Below are positions 44,608 to 54,055 of a stretch of DNA of 64,000 bases, piece by piece. The position numbers and the translations under genes are program-made. How positions within the stretch are numbered: the stretch's first letter is position 1; the number at the start of each line of letters is the position of its first letter. The stretch is from a bacterium (GTDB taxonomy: Bacteria > Sumerlaeota > Sumerlaeia > SLMS01 > JAHLLQ01), in NCBI GenBank assembly GCA_020444065.1, contig JAHLLQ010000002.1, positions 248,001 to 312,000 on the forward strand, in the 5' to 3' direction. Below the pieces are notes generated by a model. It made no database searches, was not told where the DNA came from, and saw only the letters and a program-made list of their open reading frames with translations.

Positions 44608-45738
44608 TCAATGCCGGATTTCGCGCACAGCAGAGAAGTTGACGGACACGGCCCCCTCCTGCGTGAAGTCGCAGAGAGAGTCGTTCAGATCTTGGCAGAA
44701 AACTCTGACGGAGTCGATGTATGCATCGAGCTTCATATTGCGATAGGGAATCGGAACGCTTTCATTCTTGCGGAATGCGAGTGGAGGATCAAAAGCGTGA
44801 GCGACGATTTCCGCATTCTTGTCTCTTTCCCCCACAACTCCCGAGTTGTGTTTAAAGAAATTCGCCAAAGTGCGCATTTCCAGTAGATCTGGAGGGATCC
44901 TCCATTTCCTTATACTCTCCTCCTTTGCATTCAGAAATGGCGGAAAGACAAATTCGCGCCCTCCGTCGATCCATCGATGCGTTTGAGGAATCAGAAGCCT
45001 CGCAAGATCGTTTCCCACTTTTTTGTGAAGTCTGGGATCCCAATTCGATTTTCTATCATCCTGAAGGAGGCAGAGCCTATGGGCGACTTGCACTTGTAGA
45101 TCCACCACAGAGCGCTTGGGGTTATTGCGAAGGGAATCACGAATCTGAGCCAACGCAGAGCAGCAGATGTCAAAGTGCAGTTTGGTGATTCCAACCACGA
45201 ACCTCCTCAGATACTTGTCACGCTTATCCACCATGTCCTCAGGTGCAGTGACGTGGTTTCTAAGCTCCCCCACAAGGTCCTCGAAGAATGGGGTGTTCGT
45301 CTTCTTCCTCTGCGCGGTGAGTTCGGATAGTATGGGTGTCAGGTTTGTGGTATGTTGATTGACGACTCCCTCTAGGATTCGGCCAAAGTCTTGACGATGT
45401 ATTCGTTCAACCGTCTCGCAGAAATCGTACTCGAAGCAGTACCAAAGATACTGAAGGGCGTTATCGCGAGTATACTCTAAGACTTGGCACAGTTTGATTA
45501 GTACCGAGGCAAGTGCGATGTCAGAAATTCCCAGCAGCCTATTGTCCAGGCGCCTTGACTCTACATGTCCCATGAAATCATTCGTCTCAACTGGCATCTT
45601 GGATTGCAACTCTCTCAACTTGGGCTCGTACGATTGAGAAAACAGCTTCAGGAACTCTCTCGTAGCCTCAATTTCCCCTGAGAGCACGCTCTTCGCTCGC
45701 AATTTGAATCGGCGAGGCGTCCACGGCTCATAGATCAT
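44608..45738 (-). CDS. uncharacterised protein, A+T-richer than neighbours
   Basis: 376 residues from ATG 45738 with a strong AAGGAG 8 nt upstream. It appears soluble and mostly helical, with a mid-region rich in charged residues. A segment MRTLANFFKHNSGVVGERD near residue 305 recalls the K-H-x-x-G type motif seen in some HEPN-like or hypothetical proteins; this is only a resemblance. It has no signal peptide. Base composition is visibly lower in G+C, with A/T-ending codons, unlike the flanking mprF and ftsQ. This suggests recent acquisition. I do not recognise the family. Confidence 0.65.
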   Translation of the reverse strand: MIYEPWTPRRFKLRAKSVLSGEIEATREFLKLFSQSYEPKLRELQSKMPVETNDFMGHVESRRLDNRLLGISDIALASVLIKLCQVLEYTRDNALQYLWYCFEYDFCETVERIHRQDFGRILEGVVNQHTTNLTPILSELTAQRKKTNTPFFEDLVGELRNHVTAPEDMVDKRDKYLRRFVVGITKLHFDICCSALAQIRDSLRNNPKRSVVDLQVQVAHRLCLLQDDRKSNWDPRLHKKVGNDLARLLIPQTHRWIDGGREFVFPPFLNAKEESIRKWRIPPDLLEMRTLANFFKHNSGVVGERDKNAEIVAHAFDPPLAFRKNESVPIPYRNMKLDAYIDSVRVFCQDLNDSLCDFTQEGAVSVNFSAVREIRH

Positions 45739-45834
45739 GTCAATTCTCCTTCCGAAGTGGCCAGAGGCTGCTTTCAGTCAGTGAGACAAAGTGGTGACTG
45801 CAATCCGTCATTCAGGAGACTGGCATTCATCCAC

Positions 45835-46587
45835 TCAACAACCGGAGAACAACGAGAAATAGACGATCAGATACCACGGGCCCATCAGGGCATTCCAGAG
45901 AATCAGGCACGCGCCGCCGATGTCTTTTCTCTTCACGAACAGCGCGCCGTTTGCGCTGGCGGCGAGAGCCCCCAGCATTACGAGCGTGATGATGGATTCC
46001 TCCAATCCGGCTGGCGTCTTCAATTGAGTCTTGAGGAGGAAGAGCGGCGTGCAAACTGTCTCGTAGAGTGCATGCGGGAACTTCAAAACGCTTTCGGCCC
46101 GAAAGAGCGAGGATGGAAGAGAGGTCAGAAGAATCGCGGGAATGATCCAGATCGCCAGCAGACTCAGCGGGCGCAGCCAACGATGATCTTCGCGGCACCA
46201 GCGGGCAAGCGCCCCCGCGATGACCGATGCCGAAAATAGCCCAATGATCACGGTTCGCTTTGTGCGCGCGAAATAGGCGATCTCGAACGGACCTGGTCGT
46301 GCTGCAAGGAAGCAACAAGCGGCCAGGACAGGCAAGATCCCGAGCAATCGAAGGAAGTAGGGGCGAGTCCTGATCTCGAAGAGAGCGCAGACAAGACAGG
46401 CGGTTCCAAGGCATGCAAGGAAGGCCGTGTTGAGCATCCCCACGAACTCGAGATCGTACGACTCTTTGAGTAGGATGCGCGCAATCCCTTCAGCAATTAC
46501 GGCAAATGCCATCCTCGTGACGGCGGCGAGAGTTACGGGAGATAGTCTTGGCGGACGCCCAGAGGCTTCATGACTATCGTTGCACAC
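45835..46587 (-). CDS. uncharacterised multi-pass membrane protein
   Basis: About 250 residues if GTG 46587 is the start (AGGGGGGAG about 7 nt upstream; the frame is open to TTG 46617, and ATG 46512 would cut into the first helix). It has about seven hydrophobic segments, for example LLGILPVLAACCFLAA, VIIGLFSASVIAGALA, LSLLAIWIIPAILLTSLP and LILWNALMGPWYLIVYFSLF. There are no known motifs. It lies 87 nt after the ftsQ stop on the same strand, so it could be the last gene read through from the dcw cluster, although it is not a usual dcw member. Confidence 0.5.
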   Translation of the reverse strand: MCNDSHEASGRPPRLSPVTLAAVTRMAFAVIAEGIARILLKESYDLEFVGMLNTAFLACLGTACLVCALFEIRTRPYFLRLLGILPVLAACCFLAARPGPFEIAYFARTKRTVIIGLFSASVIAGALARWCREDHRWLRPLSLLAIWIIPAILLTSLPSSLFRAESVLKFPHALYETVCTPLFLLKTQLKTPAGLEESIITLVMLGALAASANGALFVKRKDIGGACLILWNALMGPWYLIVYFSLFSGC

Positions 46588-46674
46588 GCCCGCTCCCCCC
46601 TCGCGGCAGCAAGACAATGAATGCTACAATGGAGATCGGATTTCGCAATGAGAATGCGCGAGGACGGCGGGATG

Positions 46675-47634
46675 CTAGCGCCGAGACATCGCCACGTCTT
46701 CGGCAATGACCGGGACAATGGGAAAGGCCTTCCACGGAACGTGTGTGTCGAGGCGAAGGTCGGCGTAATCGACGGTGGCGAGGCCATCGAGTTTCTCCGC
46801 CAGCGCTTCTGCCTTGGGGAGTGTTTCGGAAGGCGCGCGCGCGCCGCACACGAGCCGCGTGCCGCCGCGGAGATAAAGCGTGATGCCGGTGCCGGGTTCC
46901 CAGTGGATCTCAGAGAGGCGATCCTCAAGCGGGCCACCCGCGGCGGCCATTGCACCCGCATACAGCAACGTATTGTCGCGGAACGCCGGATCGAGCGCTT
47001 CGCCGAGTTCGTAAGTACGCTCCGACGGCCCCGTCAGGATGGGAAGGCGAGAATCGAGCAATTCGTTCGGCAGCGCGCGTGCGAAGACGACGCCTTCGCA
47101 ATCGACCAGGTACGTGGCGCGTTTTCCAATCAGAACCGCCTCGGGCTTTCGCTCATGCACCAGAATGTCGATCTGATTCGGCCACGTGCGACGCAGCTTT
47201 GCGTGATGCAGCGCAGGATGTGCGGTCAGCTTCGCCTGTGCCTCGTCCAGGTCGTAGCCGAGCAGATGAATGGGATCCTCGTATTGGCCCTTGGCGATCG
47301 CGACGACTTCTTCATCGCTCAGGCGATCGGCGCCATAGACCTGCCACTTGGTGACGAGGAAGAACTGCGACGAGTAGAGGAACTGCCAGAACACGACAAG
47401 TAGCAACCCAAGCGCCAGAACGATTGCCGCCGGTACGATCATGTTGGGGATCGCCCGAACATAGTGTGCCAGGCGGGGGAGGAACTTCCGAGGTACGGGT
47501 TGGCGCGGCGACAGACGACGAACCGCGCCGCTGGCCGTAGGCGTGCGACTCCGTCCCGCATTTCCGTATCGCGTGCGGAAGATCTCGATCGCACGGTGCG
47601 CATCCCACACCTTTTTGGCCGGCTTCTTCGCCAT
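46675..47634 (-). CDS. ftsQ: cell division protein FtsQ
   Basis: 319 residues: a basic N-terminal cytoplasmic region (~1-66, longer than average), one transmembrane helix (~67-90, MIVPAAIVLALGLLLVVFWQFL), a POTRA domain (VTKWQVYGADRLSDEEVVAIAKG) and the FtsQ/DivIB beta domain (RRTWPNQIDILVHERKPEAVL ... YLVDCEGVVFAR). It links early and late divisome proteins by binding FtsB/FtsL. It starts 11 nt after murB and is the last recognisable dcw gene; ftsA and ftsZ, which usually follow, are absent. Confidence 0.9.
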   Translation of the reverse strand: MAKKPAKKVWDAHRAIEIFRTRYGNAGRSRTPTASGAVRRLSPRQPVPRKFLPRLAHYVRAIPNMIVPAAIVLALGLLLVVFWQFLYSSQFFLVTKWQVYGADRLSDEEVVAIAKGQYEDPIHLLGYDLDEAQAKLTAHPALHHAKLRRTWPNQIDILVHERKPEAVLIGKRATYLVDCEGVVFARALPNELLDSRLPILTGPSERTYELGEALDPAFRDNTLLYAGAMAAAGGPLEDRLSEIHWEPGTGITLYLRGGTRLVCGARAPSETLPKAEALAEKLDGLATVDYADLRLDTHVPWKAFPIVPVIAEDVAMSRR

Positions 47635-47645
47635 CTACTCCTCGA

Positions 47646-48599
47646 TCAGCGCAGTACGCAGCTTTCCAGCGGCCCGCCAACGATGCGGGCTTCCAATTCG
47701 AGCATGATTCCCGTGCGTTCGTGCACCATATCCTGGATCAGTGAGATCATCGCGAGAAAATCTTCGCCGACGCCGTTGCCGCGATTCACGATGAAGTTTG
47801 CGTGGCCTTCGCTGACCATGATGTCGTTCAGCACGTAGCCCTTCAGCCCGGCCTCGTCGATCAACTTGCCGGCACTGACCATCTGCCCCGTGCGGGGATC
47901 GCGAGGATTCTTGAAGATGCAGCCGCTGCTGTGGCACTTGTAGGGCTGATTCTTTTTCTTCGAGACGAACTCGCGGCGGCGCGCGGCGGCCACTTCATCC
48001 TTCAAGGGCTCCAGGCGGAGATCCGCTTCGAGCACGATCACATCGGACAGTTCGCTATAGCGGTACTTGAATTCAAACGCACCGCGCGGCACCTCGAAGA
48101 CCTGGCCCTTGCGCGTCATGACGAGTGCGCTTTCCACAAAGTCGCACAGGCCCCAGTTTCCGGCGCCGGCGTTTCCCGCGAGCGCCCCACCGACCGACCC
48201 GGGGATCATGGTGCAGAACTCAAGACCCATCAGGCCCGCGCGCCGCACGTACTGCAGCAGGGAGCTCAGCTCCATTCCCGCGCCGACGCGAACAATCCGC
48301 CCCGGCATTGCCGTCGCCTGGCCGAACGCCTTGCGTGGCAATTGCACGACGATTCCATCGAAGTGATTCTGGGCAAAGATCGTGTTTGTTCCACCGCCCA
48401 AAATCAACATCGGCCACTCGCGCTGGTACGCCACACGGACAAGGCTGCGCAGGGCGAATGGATCGTATGGAATCGCCAGCAGCGACGCCGTTGTGCGCGT
48501 GCTCATGGACGTCAAGGTTGTCACGTCGGCGTCCGGCGCGAGCTCCAGATTGACGATGTTTCGCAGTGCGCTGTCGCGCAGAAACGGATTGGGGCGCAT
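47646..48599 (-). CDS. murB: UDP-N-acetylenolpyruvoylglucosamine reductase
   Basis: 317 residues. It reduces the enolpyruvyl group to make UDP-MurNAc, using FAD and NADPH. Visible motifs are the FAD-binding ILGGGTNT and IPGSVGGALAGNAGA, the catalytic-serine segment CHSSGCIFKNP and the C-terminal VSEGHANFIVNRGNG. The start is 1 nt after the murC stop, with GAGGG before ATG 48599. A MurB between MurC and FtsQ is a common dcw order. Confidence 0.95.
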   Translation of the reverse strand: MRPNPFLRDSALRNIVNLELAPDADVTTLTSMSTRTTASLLAIPYDPFALRSLVRVAYQREWPMLILGGGTNTIFAQNHFDGIVVQLPRKAFGQATAMPGRIVRVGAGMELSSLLQYVRRAGLMGLEFCTMIPGSVGGALAGNAGAGNWGLCDFVESALVMTRKGQVFEVPRGAFEFKYRYSELSDVIVLEADLRLEPLKDEVAAARRREFVSKKKNQPYKCHSSGCIFKNPRDPRTGQMVSAGKLIDEAGLKGYVLNDIMVSEGHANFIVNRGNGVGEDFLAMISLIQDMVHERTGIMLELEARIVGGPLESCVLR

Positions 48600-48600
48600 C

Positions 48601-50112
48601 TCACATTCCCTCGTTCACAGATTCCAGAAGTTGCAGCAGATCGCCGGCCGTGCGGTAATTGTCGCCGGCTCCCATTGTCATGACCAGATCGCCGGCGCGC
48701 AGCCTGCCCGCGAGTTGCGGCGCAATCTCACGCCGCTGCGGGATCACGCTCAAGTTCTTCTGTCCCGCGTTTTCGAGTCGCTTTGCCAACGTCTCGATTG
48801 TAACGCCCGCGATGGGCTCCTCGCCGGCGGAGTAGATGTCCGTCAGAATAACCTGATCGCATCCGGCGAATGCCACGGCGAATCCGCCAAGCAAATCGCG
48901 CGTTCGCGTGAAGCGATGCGGCTGGAAGATCACTATCAGTCGACCACCACTGTCCGTGGCCGCACGACGAGCCGCCGCGATGGTGGCACTGATTTCAGTC
49001 GGATGGTGCGCGTAGTCATCGACCACGGTAATGCCATTGACGCGCCCCTTGATCTCGAAGCGCCGCCCCACGCCGTGGAAGTTCTCCAGCGCGCCGTCGA
49101 GGCTCTCCGGATCGGCTCCCAGCAGCAGTGCCAGCGCAATCGTGCCCACGGCATTCTCGACATTCTGCAGCCCTGGCACACCGAGCGTATAGCGCCGGAC
49201 GAACTTCTTGCCGGCGTAGATGTCGAAGCTCGACTCGAGCGGCCCCAAATCGATCCGTGCGGCGCTGAAATCGCCTGTCTGTGCACGCACGCTGTAGGTT
49301 TTCACCGGACGATTGACCATGTGGCGCAGGCGGCACGCACCTACATCGTCGATGCACATCAGAACGTGTCCCAGCTCGGGAACGGCCTGCACGACGCGGC
49401 GATAGCCTTCCACCATGCGTACTTCCGTGCCCCAGTAATCCATGTGATCCGACTCGACGTTCGTCACGATCAAGTGCTGTGCGGGCAGGCGTTCGAACGT
49501 ACCATCGCTTTCGTCCGCTTCGGCGACTGCCCATTCCAGTCCGCCAATGCGGACATTGCCGTCGAAGGCCGGCACGCGGCCGCCGACAAACACCCACGGA
49601 TCGAAACCGGCAGCTTCCATCAGCAGGCCCATCATCGCACTGGTCGTGGTCTTGCCGTGCGTGCCGGAGATCAGCACCGACTGGCGCGTTTGCAGGAACA
49701 TCGCGAGCGCCTCGCTGCGATGAACGATCGGCAGATTGCGTTCGACCGCGGCGATGTATTCCGGATTGTTCTTCGGAATTGCGGAGGAAAGGATCACACG
49801 ATCCACGGTAATCGGCAGATTGTCCGCCGCATGGCCGGAGAAGACCTTCGCACCACTTGTGATCAGCTTGTGGCAGGACGCGCCGCAATTCATGTCACTA
49901 CCGGTCACGCGAATGCCGCTCGCCATCAGCGCGTGCGCGATAGCGCTCATCCCGCAACCGCCGATGCCGATCAGGTGCGCGCTCGCGAAACCGAGGGGAT
50001 CCTTCGGCTGTGCGATGGCGGGCGCCTGCGACGCAGGGCGAATGTCGTTTTGCGGAACGGTCCGGTTGTTCAGTTCTTGCGGCGTCATAGGTGCGTTCTC
50101 CGGGAGCTTCAT
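48601..50112 (-). CDS. murC: UDP-N-acetylmuramate--L-alanine ligase
   Basis: 503 residues from ATG 50112, which overlaps the murG stop (ATGA). It adds the first L-Ala to UDP-MurNAc. Visible: the N-terminal Rossmann motif LIGIGGCGMSAIAHAL, the Mur ligase P-loop SGTHGKTTTSAMM, VVDDYAHHPTEI and the C-terminal DLVMTMGAGD. About 40 extra, proline- and glutamine-containing residues precede the usual start; an internal start later in this tail (ATG, MTPQEL) is possible. Confidence 0.95.
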   Translation of the reverse strand: MKLPENAPMTPQELNNRTVPQNDIRPASQAPAIAQPKDPLGFASAHLIGIGGCGMSAIAHALMASGIRVTGSDMNCGASCHKLITSGAKVFSGHAADNLPITVDRVILSSAIPKNNPEYIAAVERNLPIVHRSEALAMFLQTRQSVLISGTHGKTTTSAMMGLLMEAAGFDPWVFVGGRVPAFDGNVRIGGLEWAVAEADESDGTFERLPAQHLIVTNVESDHMDYWGTEVRMVEGYRRVVQAVPELGHVLMCIDDVGACRLRHMVNRPVKTYSVRAQTGDFSAARIDLGPLESSFDIYAGKKFVRRYTLGVPGLQNVENAVGTIALALLLGADPESLDGALENFHGVGRRFEIKGRVNGITVVDDYAHHPTEISATIAAARRAATDSGGRLIVIFQPHRFTRTRDLLGGFAVAFAGCDQVILTDIYSAGEEPIAGVTIETLAKRLENAGQKNLSVIPQRREIAPQLAGRLRAGDLVMTMGAGDNYRTAGDLLQLLESVNEGM

Positions 50113-51302
50113 GCGGTCAATCTTTCGGGACGGTTCTCGGTGTGCGGTTCCATTTCCGGCGGCATATCCATCAACTCGCGGGCGATGATCTCCGCGGCGC
50201 GCGGCCGAGAGTGCCCCTTCGCGGCCGCAGCCATTGCCTCGCGACGATCGGCGCAATGCAGGATCGATAGAATCGTCTCCGCCATGCGCGCACCGGTCAG
50301 CGTCGACTCTTCGAGCAACTCCGCCGCGCCGAGGCCGGACAGCGCCCGCGCATTCGAGAGCTGGTGGTTGTCCTTCGCATACGGATACGGAACGAGAATC
50401 GAGGGAAGGCCCAGAGCGGCGATCTCGGCGAGCGTGCTCGCGCCCGCGCGACTGATTACCAGGTCCGACGCGGCGTAAGCGTTCTCCATATCGCGAATGT
50501 AATCGAACAATCGAACCTGGATTCTGTCCGGGGCGATGCCTTCGATCTGATCACGAACCGTCTTCAGGTTCACCGGCCCCGCGGACCACAGCAGCCCCAG
50601 CGGCCGATCCGGCGTGCAGGACTCGGCGAGGTGGCCGATCGCTTCCACCATGGATTCATTCAGCGCACGCGCGCCCTGGCTGCCGCCCAGAACGAGCGCG
50701 ACCGGCATTCCCGAATCGAAACCGTACTGCGCTCGCGCCGCCGGGCGATTGCACTCCAGCAGACTCGGCCGCACCGGCGTTCCGATGACCTGCGTCACCG
50801 AGCCTCGTTTCAGGCGACGGGCTGCCGCGTCGTGTGCAAGGAAGACGCAGCGGGCACGTTTCGCGAACAGGCGAGTGACTTGACCCGGAACCGAGTTTGA
50901 CTCGTGCATGAAGAACGGAATGCGCTGCATGCGTGCTGCCAGGAGAACCGGCGCACAAACGTATCCACCCATCGCCAGGATGGCGTGCGGACGGAAGTCG
51001 CGCAGGATCGCGCGCGACTGGAGGATCGACCGCGCATACGAAGCCAACTGCGGTACGGCAAATACCGAAAGGCGCGGCGGTCGGTCGCATGCGAGTTTCA
51101 CGGGAAACTCGTCGGCGCTGTCGAATGCGGTGCGTTCGATCCCGCGACTGCCGGACAGGTAGCGCACGACGGTGTCATCGCCAAAATGTGTACGAAGGAA
51201 CGAGCCCACGCTGAGTGCCGGTGCCACATGACCGCCCGTGCCGCCGGCAACGATCAGTATCCGGCGCGGGAATTGGGGCTCTTCCTCAAACGTCCAAAAC
51301 AT
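50109..51302 (-). CDS. murG: lipid II synthase (undecaprenyl-PP-MurNAc-pentapeptide GlcNAc transferase)
   Basis: 397 residues from ATG 51302. It transfers GlcNAc to lipid I at the inner face of the membrane. The glycine-rich N-terminal motif is IVAGGTGGHVAPALSV. The middle GGSQGARALN and the C-terminal RAGASTLAEIAALGLPSILVPYPYAKDNHQ motifs define the family. A frame-open region further upstream overlaps ftsW and is not used. There is a 26-nt gap to ftsW. Confidence 0.96.
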   Translation of the reverse strand: MFWTFEEEPQFPRRILIVAGGTGGHVAPALSVGSFLRTHFGDDTVVRYLSGSRGIERTAFDSADEFPVKLACDRPPRLSVFAVPQLASYARSILQSRAILRDFRPHAILAMGGYVCAPVLLAARMQRIPFFMHESNSVPGQVTRLFAKRARCVFLAHDAAARRLKRGSVTQVIGTPVRPSLLECNRPAARAQYGFDSGMPVALVLGGSQGARALNESMVEAIGHLAESCTPDRPLGLLWSAGPVNLKTVRDQIEGIAPDRIQVRLFDYIRDMENAYAASDLVISRAGASTLAEIAALGLPSILVPYPYAKDNHQLSNARALSGLGAAELLEESTLTGARMAETILSILHCADRREAMAAAAKGHSRPRAAEIIARELMDMPPEMEPHTENRPERLTA

Positions 51303-51328
51303 CCTACTGCTCCCGATATCGGGTCTCG

Positions 51329-52501
51329 TTATTCTTGACCGCCTCGGCTGAGGGCCGTGTAGTTCGCGATGTTCAGCAAAATCCCCACGGCCAGCAGTGT
51401 CGCCACGAGCGACGAACCGCCATACGTGAAGAAGGGCAAGGCGAGTCCTTTGGTAGGGGCCATGCCGAGTACGACAAAGAAATTGATGAAGGCTGCACAG
51501 GCGATCGTCAGCGTCAGGCCCGCCGCAACAAGGCCGCCGAAGTAATCCGGTGCGCGATACGACGTGCGGAAGCCAAGGAACGTGAATGCAAGGAACAGCA
51601 GCACGATGCAGCAGGCGCCGATCAGGCCGAGTTCCTCGCAAACGATCGCGAAGATGAAGTCAGTGTGCGCTTCGCTGAGGAAGTGGTACTTCTGCAGCCC
51701 CATCCCCAGCCCACGGCCCCACAAGCCGCCGGAACCCACGGCGATCAGCGACTGGTTCAACTGGTAACCGTGGGTCAGCGCATAGCGCTCTGGATTCAGC
51801 ACCGCCAGGATGCGATTGATGCGATAGGAGTGCTGGAACAACAGAAACGCCAGCACCGGCATTGAGGCCACCAACAATGTTGCGAGGTGAGATAGCCGCA
51901 TCCGCGCCAGGCACCACATGCCGAGCATCACGGTGCCCATTACGATGATGGTTCCGAGGTCGCGTTCCAGAACCACAAGCACGGCGAACACGCCCCAAAT
52001 GGCAATCGTCGGCAGAAAGCCGCGCTTCCATTCGCGGATTTCGTCGCGCTTCTCGCTCAGGAACTTCGCCATGAAAAGAACAAGAGCGATTTTGGCGAAC
52101 TCAGATGGTTGAATCGTAATGGGCCCAAGGCGAAGCCAACGCCGCGCCCCCTTTGCGGAAACTCCCAGGGGCGTTGCCAATACCAGCAACAGGATCACCA
52201 GTGCGGCGAGCAGCACGATGGGCGCGTAGCGTTCGATTTTGTCGATCGGCATCGACATCAGGATGATCATTCCCACCAGGCCTGCAGCCGCCCAGACAAT
52301 CTGGCGCTGCAGGTAAGCGGCATTGTGATGGAACTCGAAGCTCTCCTCCGGCAAGTCCTGCTGCGCGGCGATCGACCGCCTGGTCTCCAGCCCCGCACGC
52401 GCACCACTGGCGCTGTACACCATCACGATGCCCAACGACAGAAGGGCCGTGATGATAATCGCCATGAGCGCGGCGGGGCTGTTGATCAGGATCGGCTTCA
52501 T
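51329..52501 (-). CDS. ftsW: septal peptidoglycan polymerase FtsW (SEDS family)
   Basis: 390 residues with about ten membrane helices. It polymerises lipid II together with the class B PBP FtsI at the septum. SEDS motifs: ATPLGVSAKGARRWLRLGPITIQPSEFAK, GYQLNQSLIAVGSGGLWGRGLGMG and EAHTDFIFAIVCEELG (each spans the catalytic or structural core), plus the C-terminal TKGLALPFFTYGGSSL. Its place between murD and murG marks it as FtsW rather than RodA. Confidence 0.95.
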   Translation of the reverse strand: MKPILINSPAALMAIIITALLSLGIVMVYSASGARAGLETRRSIAAQQDLPEESFEFHHNAAYLQRQIVWAAAGLVGMIILMSMPIDKIERYAPIVLLAALVILLLVLATPLGVSAKGARRWLRLGPITIQPSEFAKIALVLFMAKFLSEKRDEIREWKRGFLPTIAIWGVFAVLVVLERDLGTIIVMGTVMLGMWCLARMRLSHLATLLVASMPVLAFLLFQHSYRINRILAVLNPERYALTHGYQLNQSLIAVGSGGLWGRGLGMGLQKYHFLSEAHTDFIFAIVCEELGLIGACCIVLLFLAFTFLGFRTSYRAPDYFGGLVAAGLTLTIACAAFINFFVVLGMAPTKGLALPFFTYGGSSLVATLLAVGILLNIANYTALSRGGQE

Positions 52502-52530
52502 GTTCGTGTTCCCGTCGAGGTGTTATCGGT

Positions 52531-53916
52531 TCAGGGTTCGATGACCTGGCGAACGTGGCGCTTGTAGATCCGGCCGCGCTCTTCGTAGTCCTTGTACATG
52601 TCCCAACTTGCACAGGCGGGGCTGAGAAGAACGACGTCGCCTTCGTTGGCGAAGGAATCGGCCTGCTTCACGGCCTCTTCCATGTCCTTGACGACCTTGG
52701 TCTCAACCAGTCCGCTCCACTGCTTCTGCATCAGCGGGGCCGCTTCGCCCAATAGTACCAGAGCCTTCACACGATCGCGGACAAGTTGCGTCAAGCGGTC
52801 GTAGTTCGCGTTGCGATGCTGTCCGCCCGCGACCAGGACAACTGGCTTGTCAAAGCTCAGTAGAGCCTTCTCAAGTGAATCGACGTTTGTGGCCTTGGAG
52901 TCGTTGTAGAACAGCACTCCGCGAGGCGATGCGCCTACAAACTCGATACGATGCTCGACGCCTTTGAACTTACGGAGAGTCGCCAGCAGGCTGTCGAGCG
53001 ACGCGCCCATGCGGCGGCCGAGGATCAGGGCGGCCAACGTGTTCTCCACGTTATGCATGCCGGGGATGGGAACATCCTCGAGCACGCAGACAGGGACCTT
53101 CAGGCCGTCTTCGACCAGGAAGATCGTGTCGCCATCGAGATACGCGCCTTGCTCGACGCGCTCCTTCATCGAGAACCACCACACGTTGGCGTAGGTCTCT
53201 TCGGCGGCCTTGCGGCAAAGGGGATCGTCGTAATTCAGGATCAGGTGATCGCCCTCTTCCTGGTTTTCGGTGATGCGATACTTGGCTTCGATGTAATCCC
53301 GCATATCGGGATAACGATCTTCGTGGTCGCGCGAGATATTCAGGATCGCGGCGACGTGCGGGTGAAAGCGCTCGATCGACTCGAGCTGGAAGCTCGAAAC
53401 CTCGGTGACGAGAACCGTATCGCGAGTCGTGTCCTGGCTGGCCAGAACGCCGTCCGAAAAAGCGCGCCCGATATTACCGGAAACGACCGCGTTCTTGCCC
53501 GCGTCGGTCATCATCTGGCCGACGAGAGTCGTCGTGGTCGTCTTTCCGTTGGTGCCGGTGATCGCGCAGATGGGTGAGCCGGCGAAGTAGGACGCCAACT
53601 CGACCTCGGAAATCGTCTCCAGACCGCGATCCATAGCGGCCTGATTCAACCAGTGCTCGAGCGGAACGCCTGGGCTGATGACCAGGGCGTCGCAGCCGTT
53701 GAGCACATCCTCGGTGACATTGCCAAAGTGGTAAGTCACCAGGGCGCGGTGCAACCGGCGGATCAGGGAGCGGAACTCCATTGCGGGACGTTCGTCGACG
53801 AGGACGACTTCGATCCCGTGATGGCGGAGCAGCGACATGGCGCCGACACCGGAACGGGCGGCACCGAGTACGCAGACTCTTTGATGCGGAAAATCGTGGT
53901 TCTTGGTACTAGTCAT
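52531..53916 (-). CDS. murD: UDP-N-acetylmuramoylalanine--D-glutamate ligase
   Basis: 461 residues. It adds D-Glu to UDP-MurNAc-L-Ala. VCVLGAARSGVGAMSLL forms the N-terminal domain and AITGTNGKTTTTTLVGQM the P-loop. YNDSKATNVDSLEKAL and LLSPACASWDMYKDYEERG are diagnostic for MurD. A strong GGAGG precedes ATG 53916. It is separated from mraY by an unusual 139-nt gap. Confidence 0.96.
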   Translation of the reverse strand: MTSTKNHDFPHQRVCVLGAARSGVGAMSLLRHHGIEVVLVDERPAMEFRSLIRRLHRALVTYHFGNVTEDVLNGCDALVISPGVPLEHWLNQAAMDRGLETISEVELASYFAGSPICAITGTNGKTTTTTLVGQMMTDAGKNAVVSGNIGRAFSDGVLASQDTTRDTVLVTEVSSFQLESIERFHPHVAAILNISRDHEDRYPDMRDYIEAKYRITENQEEGDHLILNYDDPLCRKAAEETYANVWWFSMKERVEQGAYLDGDTIFLVEDGLKVPVCVLEDVPIPGMHNVENTLAALILGRRMGASLDSLLATLRKFKGVEHRIEFVGASPRGVLFYNDSKATNVDSLEKALLSFDKPVVLVAGGQHRNANYDRLTQLVRDRVKALVLLGEAAPLMQKQWSGLVETKVVKDMEEAVKQADSFANEGDVVLLSPACASWDMYKDYEERGRIYKRHVRQVIEP

Positions 53917-54055
53917 TTCGTCTTACCTCCGGGAACAGATGAACGGGAGCAGTGGCACTGGAACGACGGGAGCGGCACTGCGGGAACAAATCACTGGGTT
54001 TGGTGCCTCGATCTCTGATTCGTGTTCGAGCCGAAGCGGTTTCTGCCTCCTTTCG
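53917..54055. other. 139-nt gap with internal duplication between mraY and murD
   Basis: Contains GGAAC/GGGAAC micro-repeats and an imperfect tandem duplication: ACGGGAGC-AGT-GGCACTG (from 53943) recurs as ACGGGAGC-GGCACTG about 22 nt later. No gene is visible. The same kind of GGAAC-rich sequence occurs in the ftsL-ftsI gap. Confidence 0.45.

Noticed and set aside
48382-50478. 698-codon plus-strand open frame
   Set aside because: Antisense to murC and part of murB and murG; composition is His/Arg/Asp-rich as expected for a reverse-complement frame.
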